64,000 nt of DNA. Source: Leptodactylus fallax. Taxonomy: Eukaryota; Chordata; Amphibia; Anura; Leptodactylidae. Within the stretch, counting starts at the first letter, position 1. Each line of letters begins with the position of its first letter. The translations under genes and the position numbers were made by a program. The notes below the pieces were generated by a model. The model was not told the origin of the DNA. It saw only the letters and a list, made by a program, of their open reading frames with translations, and ran no database searches. Below, in pieces: positions 46,126 through 59,348 of this stretch. Location: positions 744,001-808,000 of the forward strand of contig CAMRHE010000036.1 of assembly GCA_947044405.1 (NCBI GenBank), given 5' to 3'.

Positions 46126-47569
46126 GGGCATACAGGAGGTATTATGAACTGAGTGGGCACACAGGGGCATTAATTTATACATACAGGGGTATTATTCCTT
46201 TACAGGGGACTTTTGTACTATAGATTTTATAATTGGGGGTAGCAGCAAGATGGGGACTTTGTGTAGGTGAGGAAAATGTAGATCAGGTGTCTTGAATAGT
46301 AAGGAGAAGAGGTCTGTGCTGCAAACTTTACAGAAAGAAGTCACAGCTGGAAGAAGTGGTCATGGCGGTCCAGATGGTAAGAGACGAGAAATGTGAAGGA
46401 TTAGTCAGAAACGTCACCTGTAAATCACTAAATGTAACTGCATTGTATTCACCTAAATTGTCTGCAGAGCCCTATGTAGAGCCAATATCTACCATTATAT
46501 GGTCACTGTATAGTGATAATATCATGTATATAATATAATACCGTATATATGTTTGCCCCCCTGTGCCGAACCCATAGCTACGCCTCTGAATGGAACCATT
46601 ATATTTGCATTGTAATTTTGAGAAGTTGTCCTTATAAGCTACATGTGACAGCTGTATTTTTAGATGCAAAATGGCATAGAGCCCTGTCATGTTTCCTCAA
46701 GAAAGCATCTCCCAAATAATTTTTTTTTTTTTGTGTAAGTCCTGTCTAGGGCATCTACTAGATTACCTACTTAGACACTGCTTGAGGGTGTCAACTCATC
46801 CAATGAAGATTCTCCTAAATCCACAACAAGTCCTGTAATGCTGATCAGCACATTCTCCCCTGCTGGTTGGCCAAGAGGAATCAGGTGGCGAGCAAGAACA
46901 GAGAGGAAAGGACAAAAATTCATATACATTCGGCAAAACTTCAGGAATGGAAGAATTGGAATATCCTGCATATTGACAATTTATCACTAATGTAGAATAC
47001 ATAATCTACCATTTTAAATAATAGGTAAACTGTTTTCAATCTGGTATTACAAGACAGCAAAAAAAAAAAAAAAAATAGAATGTTATTGTCTGGTTGTTAG
47101 CAGTGCATATTCTTATCTCAGAACTTTAACTGCCACCTGTTTGTCATGTTACATATGGCGTCTCTTTTGTATGAGGCCTTAAAGATGGAGTTTGTCATTA
47201 TTTTAAGCAAAGCTCTGTTTCCACAGTTACTGTATTTTCAGGCTAAAAGAGAAGCAGATGGGGAAGCACACAAATAGATGAATAAGGAGAGACACCAGAG
47301 ATATATTTAGATAAAGTAACCTACAGTAACTAGATGAGCACTGTATAACTTACTTATTATGTATCTATTTAGAGCAGAGAAGCGTCTTATCTCTTGAGAC
47401 CTCGTGCAGACAACCATATTCGGGATCCAGGTGATAAGGATCCTGGATACAGATGACAGTCATCTTTAATACAGAGTTTACATAAATAAAACACTGCAGC
47501 ATGCTCCATCACATGCCATATAAGGGATAAACTGTAGTTTTCAAGTACAAGACTTTCAAGAAAATAACA
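46126..47569. other. Unassigned interval
   Basis: CATAGCTACGCCTCTG at 46574-46589 looks like a lone right end of a hAT-type MITE (inverse CAGAGGCGTAGCTATG). No gene is supported. Confidence 0.4.
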
Positions 47570-47755
47570 CTGTGTTAACCATGAAGTATGGAGGTGGTTT
47601 ATGTTATGCTTTGGGGTTGTGTGACCTCCAGTAAAACAGAAAATATTGTACCAAAAGAACAGACAATGCACTGATTCTGGAAGCCAATATCCCATAGCTA
47701 CTGTTAACGCTAATATGGAAAACAATGCATTAAAGGACAAAACTTATCTTTAAAG
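47570..47755 (+). pseudogene. Short Tc1-like transposase remnant
   Basis: The text reads NTVLTMKYGGG then, after a frameshift, MLWGCVTSSKT, and later LEANIP. These match the TVKHGGGxxMVWGC...ILEANI blocks of Tc1 transposases. No terminal repeats remain. The fragment is very old. Confidence 0.5.
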
Positions 47756-48285
47756 AACCAAAACTTCTGTTTATAGTATGTCTACAGAAAAGGTTAAAGG
47801 GGAAATCCTCCTCACAATCTTTTTTCATATCAACTGTGACAGCAGCCTTATACAGCCAGCCTGGTTTTCGCTAGTCTTTGTATATGCTGCTGCAGAGCTG
47901 ACTTGTCAGAGCCAAAGTCTGACAGCTACAGACACATACTGACATCACTACGGCAACCAACATTGGTTTACCACAGTTAGGTATTTGGGCTACATATCAT
48001 CACTGCATTCATGTAAAATATTATCAAGGTACCATAGGGGAAAGTGGGGATGTGAAAAGTAAATGTGTATGTATTTTAGCTATGGATGGTTTATAGCAGT
48101 TATTACTTTCAGTAACAAAAATCTCTATGAGTTTCAGGCTGAAATCGTGATTCCAGTGACTCCTAGTTTCATCTTTTTTCATGTGGTCATGCTCTTCCCA
48201 GCAGTACTGTACAAGCTGTTTATAAGGTCTGTGTGTCCAGGATGCAGCTGCCTTCACTAGGCATGGACTAACATAGATTTATCTC
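47756..48285. other. Unassigned interval
   Basis: No gene or repeat is supported before the GATA array. Confidence 0.4.

Positions 48286-48321
<36 letters not shown>
48286..48321 (+). repeat. (GATA)n microsatellite
   Basis: About nine uninterrupted AGAT units. Confidence 0.95.
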
Positions 48322-48646
48322 TTCCTCCCCTTGGACCACTTTCATATGGTTAGTATTTGGTCAATAATTTGCATCAATACTTCTAAGCCAAAATCATAAG
48401 TGAAATTTACACAAAGAAAAAGTATAGTGGAAAAATTTGTACCTCTTCTGTTTTATGGACCCACTCCCAATGATGCTTTGCCCCTTGATGCTTTTCATTA
48501 CAAGGGGGTTTTGTTCTGCATGCATTTTGCCTGCAACAGACTTTGGTTCATAGAGGTGCTTCCAAGATCCACCTCTATGATAGCCATATGCACTAATAGG
48601 GTATGTGGATGATGTTTGTCTTTATTAACCTATTTAATATTCTTAA

Positions 48647-49386
48647 AGGGAGTCTGTCAGCAGGAAAATTGGTATCAAACTTATGACAGTACCTCGTAGG
48701 GTTGCTTCTACACTTTCCAAAGATGCCTTTCTTATTCTGCCAGGCAGCTTCATTTTCATAAATATCAGGATTTTATTCTTATGCAAATTAGCCAAAAAGG
48801 GCTTTAAGGGAGTGTCTTCTTCTGCCAGGGAAGGACATCTAGAGGAAAGAGTGAAGCCCCAGTAGGAGAAGAAACACCCTTAGGCTAAGGCCCCACGTTG
48901 TGTCCCGCAGCAAAAAAGCACTGCGGAAAAAACACGGCAGCAACGCATTCCGGTTCTTCCTGCAGTGCTTTTGACAGAAAGTTCACAAAGTTTTTCTCTC
49001 TGGAATTTCTGCTTCAATTATACCTATAGGGAAACTGCCAGCTTTTCCGTAGGTATAATTGACATGCTGCGATTTCCTAAACCGCAATGGTTTTGGAAAT
49101 CGCCGCGTGTCTGCAGCATGTAATTTAACACAAAGTGGGAATGGGATTCGCTAGAATCCACTTTGCTGTGACTGTAAAATGCTGTGTTTTTTTCCGCAGC
49201 ATTTCCGCCATGTGGGGCCCTGGCCTCAAAGCCTTTTTCAGCTAATCTGCATAAGAATAAAATCCTGATTTTCATGAAAATGAAGCTGCATGGCAGAATA
49301 AGATAGGCATCTTTGGAAAGTGTAGAAGTCACCCTACAAGGTACTGTCATTAGTCTGATACTGGCTTTCCTGCTAACAGACTCCAT
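48647..49386. mobile_element. TTAA-flanked palindromic MITE with a nested MITE, 740 bp
   Basis: TTAA lies at 48643-48646 and 49387-49390. The left end AGGGAGTCTGTCAGCAGGAA is mirrored by TTCCTGCTAACAGACTCCAT. Further inside, TTATTCTTATGCAAATTAGC is mirrored by GCTAATCTGCATAAGAATAA. The centre is occupied by the element 48892-49226. Confidence 0.85.
48892..49226. mobile_element. Nested MITE, GGCTAAG-CCCCAC family
   Basis: The ends AGGCTAAGGCCCCACGTTG and CATGTGGGGCCCTGGCCT are inverted repeats and match the family at 2875-3088. The interior carries complementary CCGCAGCA and AAATCGC segments. Confidence 0.7.
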
Positions 49387-49390
49387 TTAA

Positions 49391-50189
49391 GATACATTAA
49401 AAACATTATGCATGACTGAAAACATTAAAGAAATTATCTTATCAGAGATACCCCAATACAGGTACTGCAATGAATAACTGATCTCCACCAGCCACAGCAA
49501 CCCCAGCCACTCCTCTTTGACATCCAAATGTTCTACATGTATAAGCAACCCTTGTACTCGAGTGGCTTTGAAATTAATGCACTGGGTATATTACAGTAAT
49601 AGCACAAAAAGCAAAACAATATTTTCTCGTGTTGAGAAAATAACCTTTCTCAATGTTAGGCAATTTAGAACATATTGATCCTGGCAACTTGCCGAAGAAT
49701 ATCTGAGCACCTTACTGTGGATATAGTATAAGGGAAACAAAAACTGTCTCTCAAATGAAACCATATACAGTATATTTAACATTATTGCAAGGTTCATGTC
49801 TGGCATTATGCCAGTTCCGGCTTTTTTTTTTTTTTTTTTACAGAAGCCTAAGAATTTCAAAATTAGACTTAGTGACGCAAGATTTTTTATCCTTTTGAGA
49901 CAAAATAAAATATACTAGCAATGCTATTAAATAGATACATGCTTTAGCAATATCACACCATTTAAGATGACATCATATGGATGACATTATATGAAATGAT
50001 GATCTGGAGGTTATTGTAATATAATAATGGTATAATATTTTTGACAAATAATGGTCTCAATATATATGTAATATTGAGAGTTCTATGATATGATATAATA
50101 GTCCTATATGTAATAGTCGTTAGATATATTTCTTACAATAACTTATTTCTGTGCATTTTTTAATTTCAATTTTGCATAAAGTCGGGTAT
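49391..50189. other. Unassigned interval
   Basis: It contains a poly-T run at about 49822-49840. No gene is supported. Confidence 0.4.
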
Positions 50190-50193
50190 TTAA

Positions 50194-50659
50194 AGGGATT
50201 GTCCAGTTTCAGCTAAATATTGAGAGACCAATGTTATTGTTTGTATAATGAAAAGTTCTACAAGTTTCCAATATACTTTCTTTATCAGTTCCTCACGGTT
50301 TTCTAGATCTCTGCTTGTAGTCATTCATTTTGATTACTTCCAGGATATAAAAATTAGTCCATAGTCATATGATATACAGTCCCTGGTGCACAGCTCATTA
50401 TAGTCACTGCACAGTAATCAGACATCTGCCTGGTAACGAGCTGTGCACCTGTGTGTCCATCACATGACCATGGACTGCATATCACATAACCATGGACTGT
50501 ACATCACGTGACCATGGACTGATTTTTATCCACTGGAAGTAAACAGAATGAATGATAGCAAGGAGAGAACCATATGGAATTGATACAGAAAGTATATTGG
50601 AAAATTTTAAAACTTTTCATGATACAAGCAATAACATTTGCCTCTCAATATTTGCCCCT
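50194..50659. mobile_element. TTAA-flanked palindromic MITE, 466 bp
   Basis: TTAA lies at 50190-50193 and 50660-50663. Inverted arms pair TATTGAGAGACCAATGTTATTG with CAATAACATTTGCCTCTCAATA, and CAGTCCATGGTCATGTGAT-like segments recur about three times in the centre. Confidence 0.8.
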
Positions 50660-50684
50660 TTAAGTTACGTAGGTAGGGTTTCGT

Positions 50685-50872
50685 CAATAAAAAAAGATTC
50701 CGGCCCTCAGGATATAGTTAATTTGCACACTACTATGCACATTTTTCTTTTACCAATTGTCTGATGAAGGTCCCTAATGGACCAAAATGTCACGTATTTC
50801 ATTGGATAGCCTTTCAATAAATATCTTCACTTCAAGTCAACTTTATCCTGAGGGTGAGAATCCTTTTTATTG
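50685..50872. mobile_element. Short inverted-repeat element with hammerhead-like motif, 188 bp
   Basis: The ends are inverted: CAATAAAAAAAGATTC on the left against GAATCCTTTTTATTG on the right, followed inward by GGCCCTCAGGATA and TATCCTGAGGGTG. The right half holds the motif annotated at 50752-50806. No flanking duplication is clear. Confidence 0.55.
50752..50806 (+). ncRNA. Hammerhead-ribozyme-like motif with altered core
   Basis: CTGATGA (50761-50767) is followed by a perfect 5-bp stem, GGTCC (50769-50773) with GGACC (50779-50783), and loop CTAAT. The next box is AAAA where GAAA is expected. TGTC then supplies a cleavage-site-like triplet ending at C50791. Upstream CCAAT can pair with downstream ATTGG as an interrupted stem I. 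Loss of the core G (general base in hammerheads) predicts an inactive relic. Confidence 0.5.
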
Positions 50873-53800
50873 TCTATGTAAGAAGTGAGTTCCTTTCTGA
50901 GCACCTGGTCTATGATTATATATATTAAAAAGAACATGTTTATGATAACACAATTTTTTGGGGAAATTTTATATTCCATTATTTTGCACAGTTCTCACTT
51001 TCTTTTTGTTTTATACATGATTTTCACACATAGATGTAGCAGAATTAAACTTCTTCAGTTGGTCAAATTGCTGCAGCATGATATCTTATCACAAAAGACA
51101 ACTAAAAACAATATAAAGTAATTGAAAAATGTTTTTTCATTGGGTTTTTTTTTTTTGCTGTATTTTGCGATAAGATATAATGATCCAGCAGTTTAACTCA
51201 TTGCAGAAGTTTGGGTTAACTCTGCTACGATTATTACATCAATACATATGTTTCTGCTCCTATGAAATCAGGGAACTTGTGCATCTTATGCTGCCTCTCT
51301 GCATGATGATACGGATAGGCAGTATTAGTCCATGTGCCAGAACACCATAGCACATTCACGCCAATATATTGATAGTGCAGGCGTTTGTCATATTAGTGCA
51401 CATGTGCCAAGATTCCATGGTACATGCACTCAGAGACTATTCTTCATATTGGATAAAGGCTGCCCTTCTAAATGACAACTATGTCCCCCAGAAGTGACTG
51501 TATAGACATTATAGCCTACTATTGGTGTGAGTTTTTATCAATACACTTTGGCTCATCTCACTATTGGTTATTTTAGTTCATGACACTGTATGATGATGTA
51601 GGGGAGGTTATATAAACCCACACCACTACTAGTGCATTCATTATTGCCCCGGCACGCCTAAGGACGCTGCTTTACATGCAAAACAAGTTGGGGGCAATAG
51701 ACTTCTGTTTTAATATCAGGAACCCACCGGTTTGATCTTTATTAGTGGACTGCAGCCCTTTGCTATTAGTCATTATAAGCTACATTATATTTCACTTGTG
51801 GAATTTCCCTCTTTGGAAAAAGATATATAAAGATGTTACAAACAGTACACAAAGTTGTGTGTGTATATTTCTCTCTCCTTTCCCCTGAATAGGGAGCAGG
51901 AAGAGTCAAACTAGCAGGTTTATTCCTGGGTTTTTAATATCTACTCCTTTGGCTCTATGTTTTTAGCCAACATTGGCATTAAAAGTTATATTTTATTTTA
52001 AACAAAAGCACAATAGTTTACATGGATGTTAGTAGGGGAATTATTCGCCAATAGGCAAATTGCAATGGAATTAAAGAAGCTATTTGACCTGCTAGGTCAC
52101 AGTTATACTGTTTAGGAATAGAAATATGTCTGCCCCACAGAAGTTTACGCGTGCTGTATATTGTATACCTAAATAATATTTCTATTGTTCAGGATTTTAC
52201 TATCAATTGTACTGTCAAATGATGTGAATAAAGTCATATATAAATTTTCGAAACAATCTTCCTATTGGTTCTCCAAGATGCAAAGTGCAGATCTTTCCAT
52301 TCAGTTATCTGCATAATGCTTTTAGAAATGGTATGTGTCATCTTGTACACTGCTGTTAATGTATGGTACAAAGCAGTTAGATCATGTTTTATTTTTGTTT
52401 TTACACTTCAGACAGGGAAAGGTTACACAAAATCTAAAGCAATATTAGTTGGAAAAGCTATAATAGGGCACAACTGCAAATATCAGTGGCCAAACTAAAA
52501 TACAGCTCTATTTGGCAGTAAGGCTGGGGCTGCTACTGTAGTATATAGATATTCATTGATTTGGGTAAGTCATATGTGCCTGCACCTTTTTGCAATTTTG
52601 TTTATCATAAATGTCAAAGACTGTACACATCCTGCCACTTCCAAAATATATGCTAAGACAGCGAGGTGAGAAAAGTCATATTCTTGTTATGCAAGTTAAT
52701 ATTAATGCTGTTATGGCCAATTGTTTCTTATTGGATTCATAAGAGTCAGCCATGTCCACACTTGACATCATTGCCGATATTCCTAACATATGCACACAAC
52801 CTATGGAAAATGACTAACAAAGCAAACTGTCTCTTAAAATGAGGACAAATATTATATTACAGCTACAACAACTGTGAACAATAGTGATCGCTGGACAGTT
52901 ATCATTCATATGTACATCTGTAGTATCATCTGATTTCCAAGCCGTTTTGGCTTCTTCCTTTGCCTGTAAGCTCTTCTTTTCTACTCCACAACAGGTTGCC
53001 ATGACAACTTATATTTCAATTTCTATAAATCTCTATTTATAGAACCCAGGGTACACCATAGACAAGATAAAAAGAAATAGGACGCACAATCTTCATCATT
53101 TAACAGCAATAATGAAATAAATTGTTAAAAATAGGTAAAGTAACCACTAGATCAAGTTTTACCATTTTCCAGTCATGGATTGAAGACTACATCCTAACCA
53201 AATTGAGAAATAAAGCTAACACAATTAAAGTGTTATCTGCAGCTAAGTGCCTTCATTTGAAGATACACTATAATGAAATATGCATTACTTGAGCACATGC
53301 ACACATGGTATTATGGAGGAGAGAGCACTAGCTGCACAGATTAATGGCTCTCAGGTCTACAGGATGAACCGTGTTGACTTAAAATTCACTCATCACTGCT
53401 AATGCAATTACCCATCCTACTCTACTAAACGTTCTGGGGGCGACAAAGTGTTAAAATGCAAATTTTTTTGTGCACTGCCTTTACATTTGCTGCTTACAGT
53501 TTACTGACATTAAAAAGAAAGGTCAGTCGTGTTTTCCTTAATGTGAGTACTAAGGAAAAAAGCTCAGACCACAAGTAGAAGAGCTGTAGGGAAAGTAGGA
53601 ACACTCATCAAAATTCAAGCCAGTTATTTTTAACCTTTTTCAAACCTTTCTCTCAATGGCAGCAGAGGTCAAATGGATTATGTTCACACTGGATATACTG
53701 CTCCTACTGCCATTTAAAAATATATACTACTACTATAGTACTATAATATACTGTATATAATGTATATTACAAATCAGAATAGGGGCATTACCATTTCCAG

Positions 53801-56800
53801 TTTCATGTTAAAAACAAAAAAAAACCTCAGTGATCAAAAAAGTTCTACAAAAAGTTGTTTCTTAACTACCTTGTTTCAAGGCCTCTCCATTTTCACAATC
53901 TCTGCTTGCATTTGTTTATATCCACAGATAGAAAACCAGCTGTGACCATGGAATATGACACAGCTCATTACAAAACATAGTCCTGATACACAACGTAAGT
54001 CCTTGACCTGAGTCAGATAGACATGGTCAGGACTGGTTTTACTGAAAGCAATAACATATCTTATAAATAGCATGAAACAAACATAAAACATGTTGAACGT
54101 TGCATACATTTCCTTTGGATTTAAGTGAAATGAAAAGTACATGTAAAATGATCATTAACAGATTCTTCATAAATGAAAATTGCAGGTGATTAAATGCCTC
54201 TGTGGGTGATGTGAGACACCATTTCCACATGTATAGATGCATCTGACCACTGGCCCACGTTGGCTCCATTACATCCCCATGACACTTCACTTCGTGGACC
54301 ATGAGGAATCTGTAAATGTACTCAGGGTCTGACTAACAAATGTTAGAACCCTGGGGTAAAATGAAGACGCAAAATCAGGAACTGTCACATTAAAGGTCCC
54401 GCGTTTGTGAAAGAGAAATGAAAGGCTGAGAACAGTAATAGTTGCAGTGGTCACAGTGGCAAGAATCTCAACCAAATCATCCGGCTTTCCTCTTAAACTT
54501 GTCCTAATGGCTATAAGCCTCCCTGGGCCTGACGGGGTACGAGTGCCCATGACGGTTTTTACTGAGTAATTCGAGCAGCATCCAGATACTGGAGGTACAA
54601 TTCTTGCTAAGAATCTACTGAGGATGGGTGCTGAGATGGTTAATGGTACGCTCTTCAACAATATGCCTCTCCCTTTCTAGGGAAGCCTTCCACTTAAACT
54701 TCTGTTCTACACTCTGTCTTAAAGTACACAATTTTTTCTACAAGTTCCAAGCCTAATGTAGGGGTATGGCTTGGTTTCTCAGCTTCCCTTCATACAGAGA
54801 GAATATTACAAAGTAGTAATTTTTCCACAGCTGCAACACTTGAAGTAGCGTGTTCCCCACTGCCCAGGGAGAACACTGAGCTGTAAGGCCAACCACTCTG
54901 ACCATACAGAACAAAACTGAAATCCCTGGAATGGGGTGGGGATACAGACAAAACTGAAAATAATTTTATATAACAATCCCTATATTAGAGGACATGAAAG
55001 TCCTCTTAAAGCTACACCTCTGGCTACTGAATAAATTCAAGGGTATAGCTAAAAGACCTACAGTACAGACAAGTAAGCTCGTGATGCTGCTTTTAGGAAC
55101 AAACATAATTTACAAAGAAATAACTGTAAGTAATGCTACAATGCATTTTTGTTTCAATGGAGAGAATGGAATAAGCCACCTTCAAACTTATCTGGCAGTG
55201 ACTTATATTCTGTGGGAACAAAAGATCAGGCATGTTGAAATCCAGCAGGCTCATGCTTTCTCTTGGCATTGTATGGGCAATGTAAGTCTCTACTATGGAC
55301 TGTTAAAATAAAATGCAAGCAAAGGTTAAAGGGTAACTACATATATGTAAATTATAAAGCTAGACTTCATCAGTATTGAACAGAGATTCACAGAGGGTCA
55401 CATTGTTCTTTAAATATATCTCTTTGGTAAGGAGGATTCCTTGAAATTGCCTTTATCTCCAGCTATATACTTTTACACCCATATAATTTTCATGGCCATA
55501 AATGAATATGTCAGTGAGCTCTTACTATACTTACAACTATTTATAGAGTAACCAACTACAAATGAAAATCTTAGTAATTGGAAACAGACTTGATCCTAAG
55601 CAGGGTGTATAAGCAGTTCTTTATTTTTCCTTAGCAAAGGAAAATGATCCTTTCCATTGGTATGACTTTTAAACCATTCAGCATTGCGATTCCCATGTGC
55701 AGCTGCTATTTCCTATTATTGATTGACCACAAAGTCATGAAGGCAGTCCCGGGCAATCATTCAGCTATTTCAGTAATGAAACTTCTGACTACTTCCAGTG
55801 ACGCAATCCTTAAAGGCAGGAAAGCATCAGTACACTGTAAATAAATGACTAACTTCTAGAAAATCTAAATTGCTAAGAGTTTATGAAATATCAATTATTA
55901 AGCCTTACTATGGAGTCAGTGACTTGTCTAGTAGCAAATATTATATTAGTCAGGGCTTGAAAGATGAAATGCATAATTTAACCCTTTTGAAAGCTTGGAT
56001 CACAATGGAAAAATTGGCTAGATTTTTACTAAAGTTGATAAATCCAAGACCCTTGGATATATGCAAACACATCTATGCCATTTTCCTGGAAAAGATGATT
56101 TCAGTCAAAGGCTCATCTTTGGTGCATGACCCTTTCTTCCACAACAGATGCACCACTTCCCCCATTCTGCTTCTCACTTCTCATTTTCTGTGAATGTGGG
56201 CAGAGTGGGGCAAAGAATGGGGCAGAGAGTGGGGAGGACCAGGGTGGGGATGCCTCGGCCCGTCACACTTATTATAAATCAATTTAGAAAATATGCATGA
56301 ATTATATAGAAAATATACATTAGTGTCTGATTTTTTATGAGGGGTGAGTCTCTTGATAATTCATCAAGCCAGTCAGGGCCTTTTTTAAAATTGGCATATG
56401 AAACGTCAGTCTTAATAAATTCACCCATTGTTTGGATAAGATCTGAAGGTAAGAACACATATTCAATAGCTGGTAGCAGTCAGCTATTCCTCCTGATATC
56501 CACACACACATACATGTGTACTCAGCTCGGAGATACTGTATATGTATGTGTTCTCAATTGGGTGAGGGAAATAAACCATGGCCAGATAGCTTTGGCAGCA
56601 TCTTATCCAATGTTAAATCAAAGAATTGGAAATTCAACACACGCTATCCTTAAACATCACCTGTTGGGAGAGGAGAGAGTCAGCATACGGCCATCCATGT
56701 AATAAAGTTGTCTGGTCCTGCCAAAATCAGCAGATTCGGCCACCTTTGTTTTTTTGTGTTCGTGCATCTTTAAATATAAGTTGGCCTGGGAAAACAATCA

Positions 56801-58601
56801 CAAGATCATTCCTTCTTACTGATCTTTGCTTTTAGTTTCCTCAGCCATTGTGTTTTCCAGTTGGTCATCTTCTTTTTTTCTATTCATTCTCACCTTTTCA
56901 CTAGTTATATTTTATAGATATCACGCTTTTGTTTCACCTTTCAGTAGACTGTTTTGTTTTATCTTAATTTCACTTTACCTTTCTCTTTCTCATGTATATT
57001 TACTTTTAGGGTCTTGTGGTTGTAGCTACAGTATGTATCTACAGTAGGGTATTGCTATTACTTACCTACAGGGTACAAACATTTGTTTCAGTCATATGAT
57101 GAGCACACAGGTGCTGGACTCAATACAGGTATTGGCTCTATACACTTATAAGGGTAGGGACAGACAGTCTGGAGGCCACATGTGGGTTAAAATTATGTAT
57201 GGTAAAAGTACCCTATGTACAGCCGTATAATTAGAGTGTAAGATACCTTATATGGAGCCTTGCATCCAGCTAACAAGGTGATTCAGTAATACAATTATAA
57301 GAGAAGTCAGCCAAATAAGATATTTGGGAATGTACACTTCAATGCAGTTTGGCTGGCTGAAAGCAATTTTACCCCTTTAAAATGTCCATTCACAAAGCAA
57401 TAGTATTTCTATATACTTACATAACATGCCAAAAAGAAGTATAAAACAGTATAAGAAAAACAATAATAAGACATCTCTGTGACAAACCCAGCTTAAATTG
57501 TTATTTACCTTTGGCATTTCCCATTTGCTGCATGAACAACAAGTGTAAAATTACAGAGTAAGGATCTGCACAGACAGTTGTATTACAGCTCAAAGTAGGA
57601 GACAGTAGTTTAGTGAGGAGAAGATATGGTCTGTCCTGTTAGATCAAGAAAAACTTACCTAAAGTAAACTTAGAGAAGACTACCTTGATCTCATGAACAG
57701 GATCCAGGCTTACAGTCTATTTGTAACTAAATTTATGAATCCGACATAGTGGAGACCCCTGGGCAAAACAGGAGGGATCTCCTCCCCATCTTCAGTGTCA
57801 TTATACATAGATAATTGTTAGCCATTCTTACCATTCATGACAGGACTCAACAATAGTTTTAATATTTTTGCAGAAAACCCCACTTTACTCTAAGGTCATG
57901 CCTGATCATTTTTCCTAATCAAACTAGTGGATACCAAAGGTGATTTGTCTAATGGCTGCTTATTCCCCTTTCCCTATGGCAGTAAACATGCACACTCAGC
58001 CATCAGATTACTTATTGCTAGCAGTGCAAGCAGATAACCCAATGAATATTTTGTAAGCAGGATGCAACTTCAGCCCTTATCAAATGCTGCATTGTCATCT
58101 GTCACTTAACTTAGGAAAGGTACACTTTCAGTATCCCATGTCTTTCTGAAATGCAGGGATCTGGATGGTGAAAGTTTGTAGGTAGCATAAATCCAGTGGC
58201 TAATGATATATGTTAATAGACTTGTGTATGCTCTTCGTTGTAGGGGCATATATGAGGTAGGTGATTTTCTTGAAATTTGGTCTATTTCAGCTACTACCTT
58301 ATTTTCTGAATACTTGCACATTCAGCTGAACTATATCTGTAGTCTAATCTACTTATATAGCTCTCAGAAAAAGAAGCATTCATTCATGATTATTCACTAT
58401 GCATTAAGCGCATCCTGAGAGCTGAATACATGCACACAACAATGTAAACAAACATAGCCGCACAGTGAGCCACGTTCCCTTGAGATCTAATTTTTAAGGA
58501 CTACATTTCTGATATGTATTTCATGATGTTGAAAATCTTAAAAGCAATGGTATGTTTCCATTTTCCAAATCTTCTCTTGCCTAAAATTCCATACTTCACA
58601 G
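50873..58601. other. Long unassigned interval
   Basis: I see no gene, RNA or bounded transposon. Near 51660 the text GACGCTGCTTTACATGCAAA then ACAAGTTGGGGG resembles a decayed hammerhead-bearing retroelement end. Open frames such as 54287-54661 (minus) and 56337-56702 show no domain. Short AT-rich and CA/TA runs are scattered. Confidence 0.35.
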
Positions 58602-58615
58602 TATTAATCTCACAT
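58602..58615 (+). repeat. Target-site duplication, left (14 bp)
   Basis: TATTAATCTCACAT is repeated exactly at 59335-59348. Confidence 0.85.
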
Positions 58616-59334
58616 AGTGGAAGAGTGAAGAAATCAGGCGATACCTTTTAGAGGCTGAGTATATTTTATGGTGAGCTTTCAAGAATACTAGCTCTCTTCA
58701 TCAGACATGGTGTTATACAAGAAACTGAAAATTCACAAACTATATCTTAGAATCCTTAAAAAAACAAAATGCAATATACGTAGAGAAGTTATTTACAACA
58801 GGTCAAAAAATAAACAATCTGGAAACTTGTAGCATGTGACGGAGGGATCAGTAATTCTTGCTGTTATTTGTTTGCAATCAGTTTGTGATTTGTGACCCTC
58901 ACAGTTCATACATAGTGTGACATGACACTGGCATGAATATTAAGTCCAAATTGCAGAGTTTGAAATTTTTGCATTAACTTTTATTCTCATTCCTTTCTCT
59001 CCCTCCATGTCTTAAAATGTTCCATTAAAACCACAACCCGCAAATCTTCAATAGAGTGGTCTTCTCTCGAGAAATGTGCGGCCACATTTCACATCTCTAC
59101 TTATATTGCATTTTGTTTTTTTAAGGATTCTTAGATCCTTTGAAGGTCCATGTCTTTAGTGTATAAAAAGTTTGTGAATTTTCAGTTTCTTGTATAACAC
59201 CATGTCTGATGAAGGGAGCTAGTACTCTCAAAAGCTCACCTTCAAATATACTCAGTTAGCCTCTAAAAGGTATTGCCTGATTTCTTCACTCTTCCACTAC
59301 TTTCTATGTCTAACATGGTACAACATTATACTAC
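58616..59334. mobile_element. Palindromic retroelement-like repeat with hammerhead-like arms, long copy
   Basis: The ends match 4395-4697: GGAAGAGTGAAGAAATCAGG on the left and CCTGATTTCTTCACTCTTCC on the right. These are followed by the extra right tail ACATGGTACAACATTATAC. Hammerhead-like CTGATGA boxes lie in both arms (minus strand 58698-58704; plus strand 59206-59212). In the left arm the stem-II bases changed together so that pairing persists, with a G-U pair. The centre has no coding frame. Confidence 0.6.
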
Positions 59335-59348
59335 TATTAATCTCACAT

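Noticed and set aside
54287..54661. 124-codon minus-strand open frame
   Set aside because: Low-complexity Ser/Thr-rich composition without a domain, splice signals or family resemblance.
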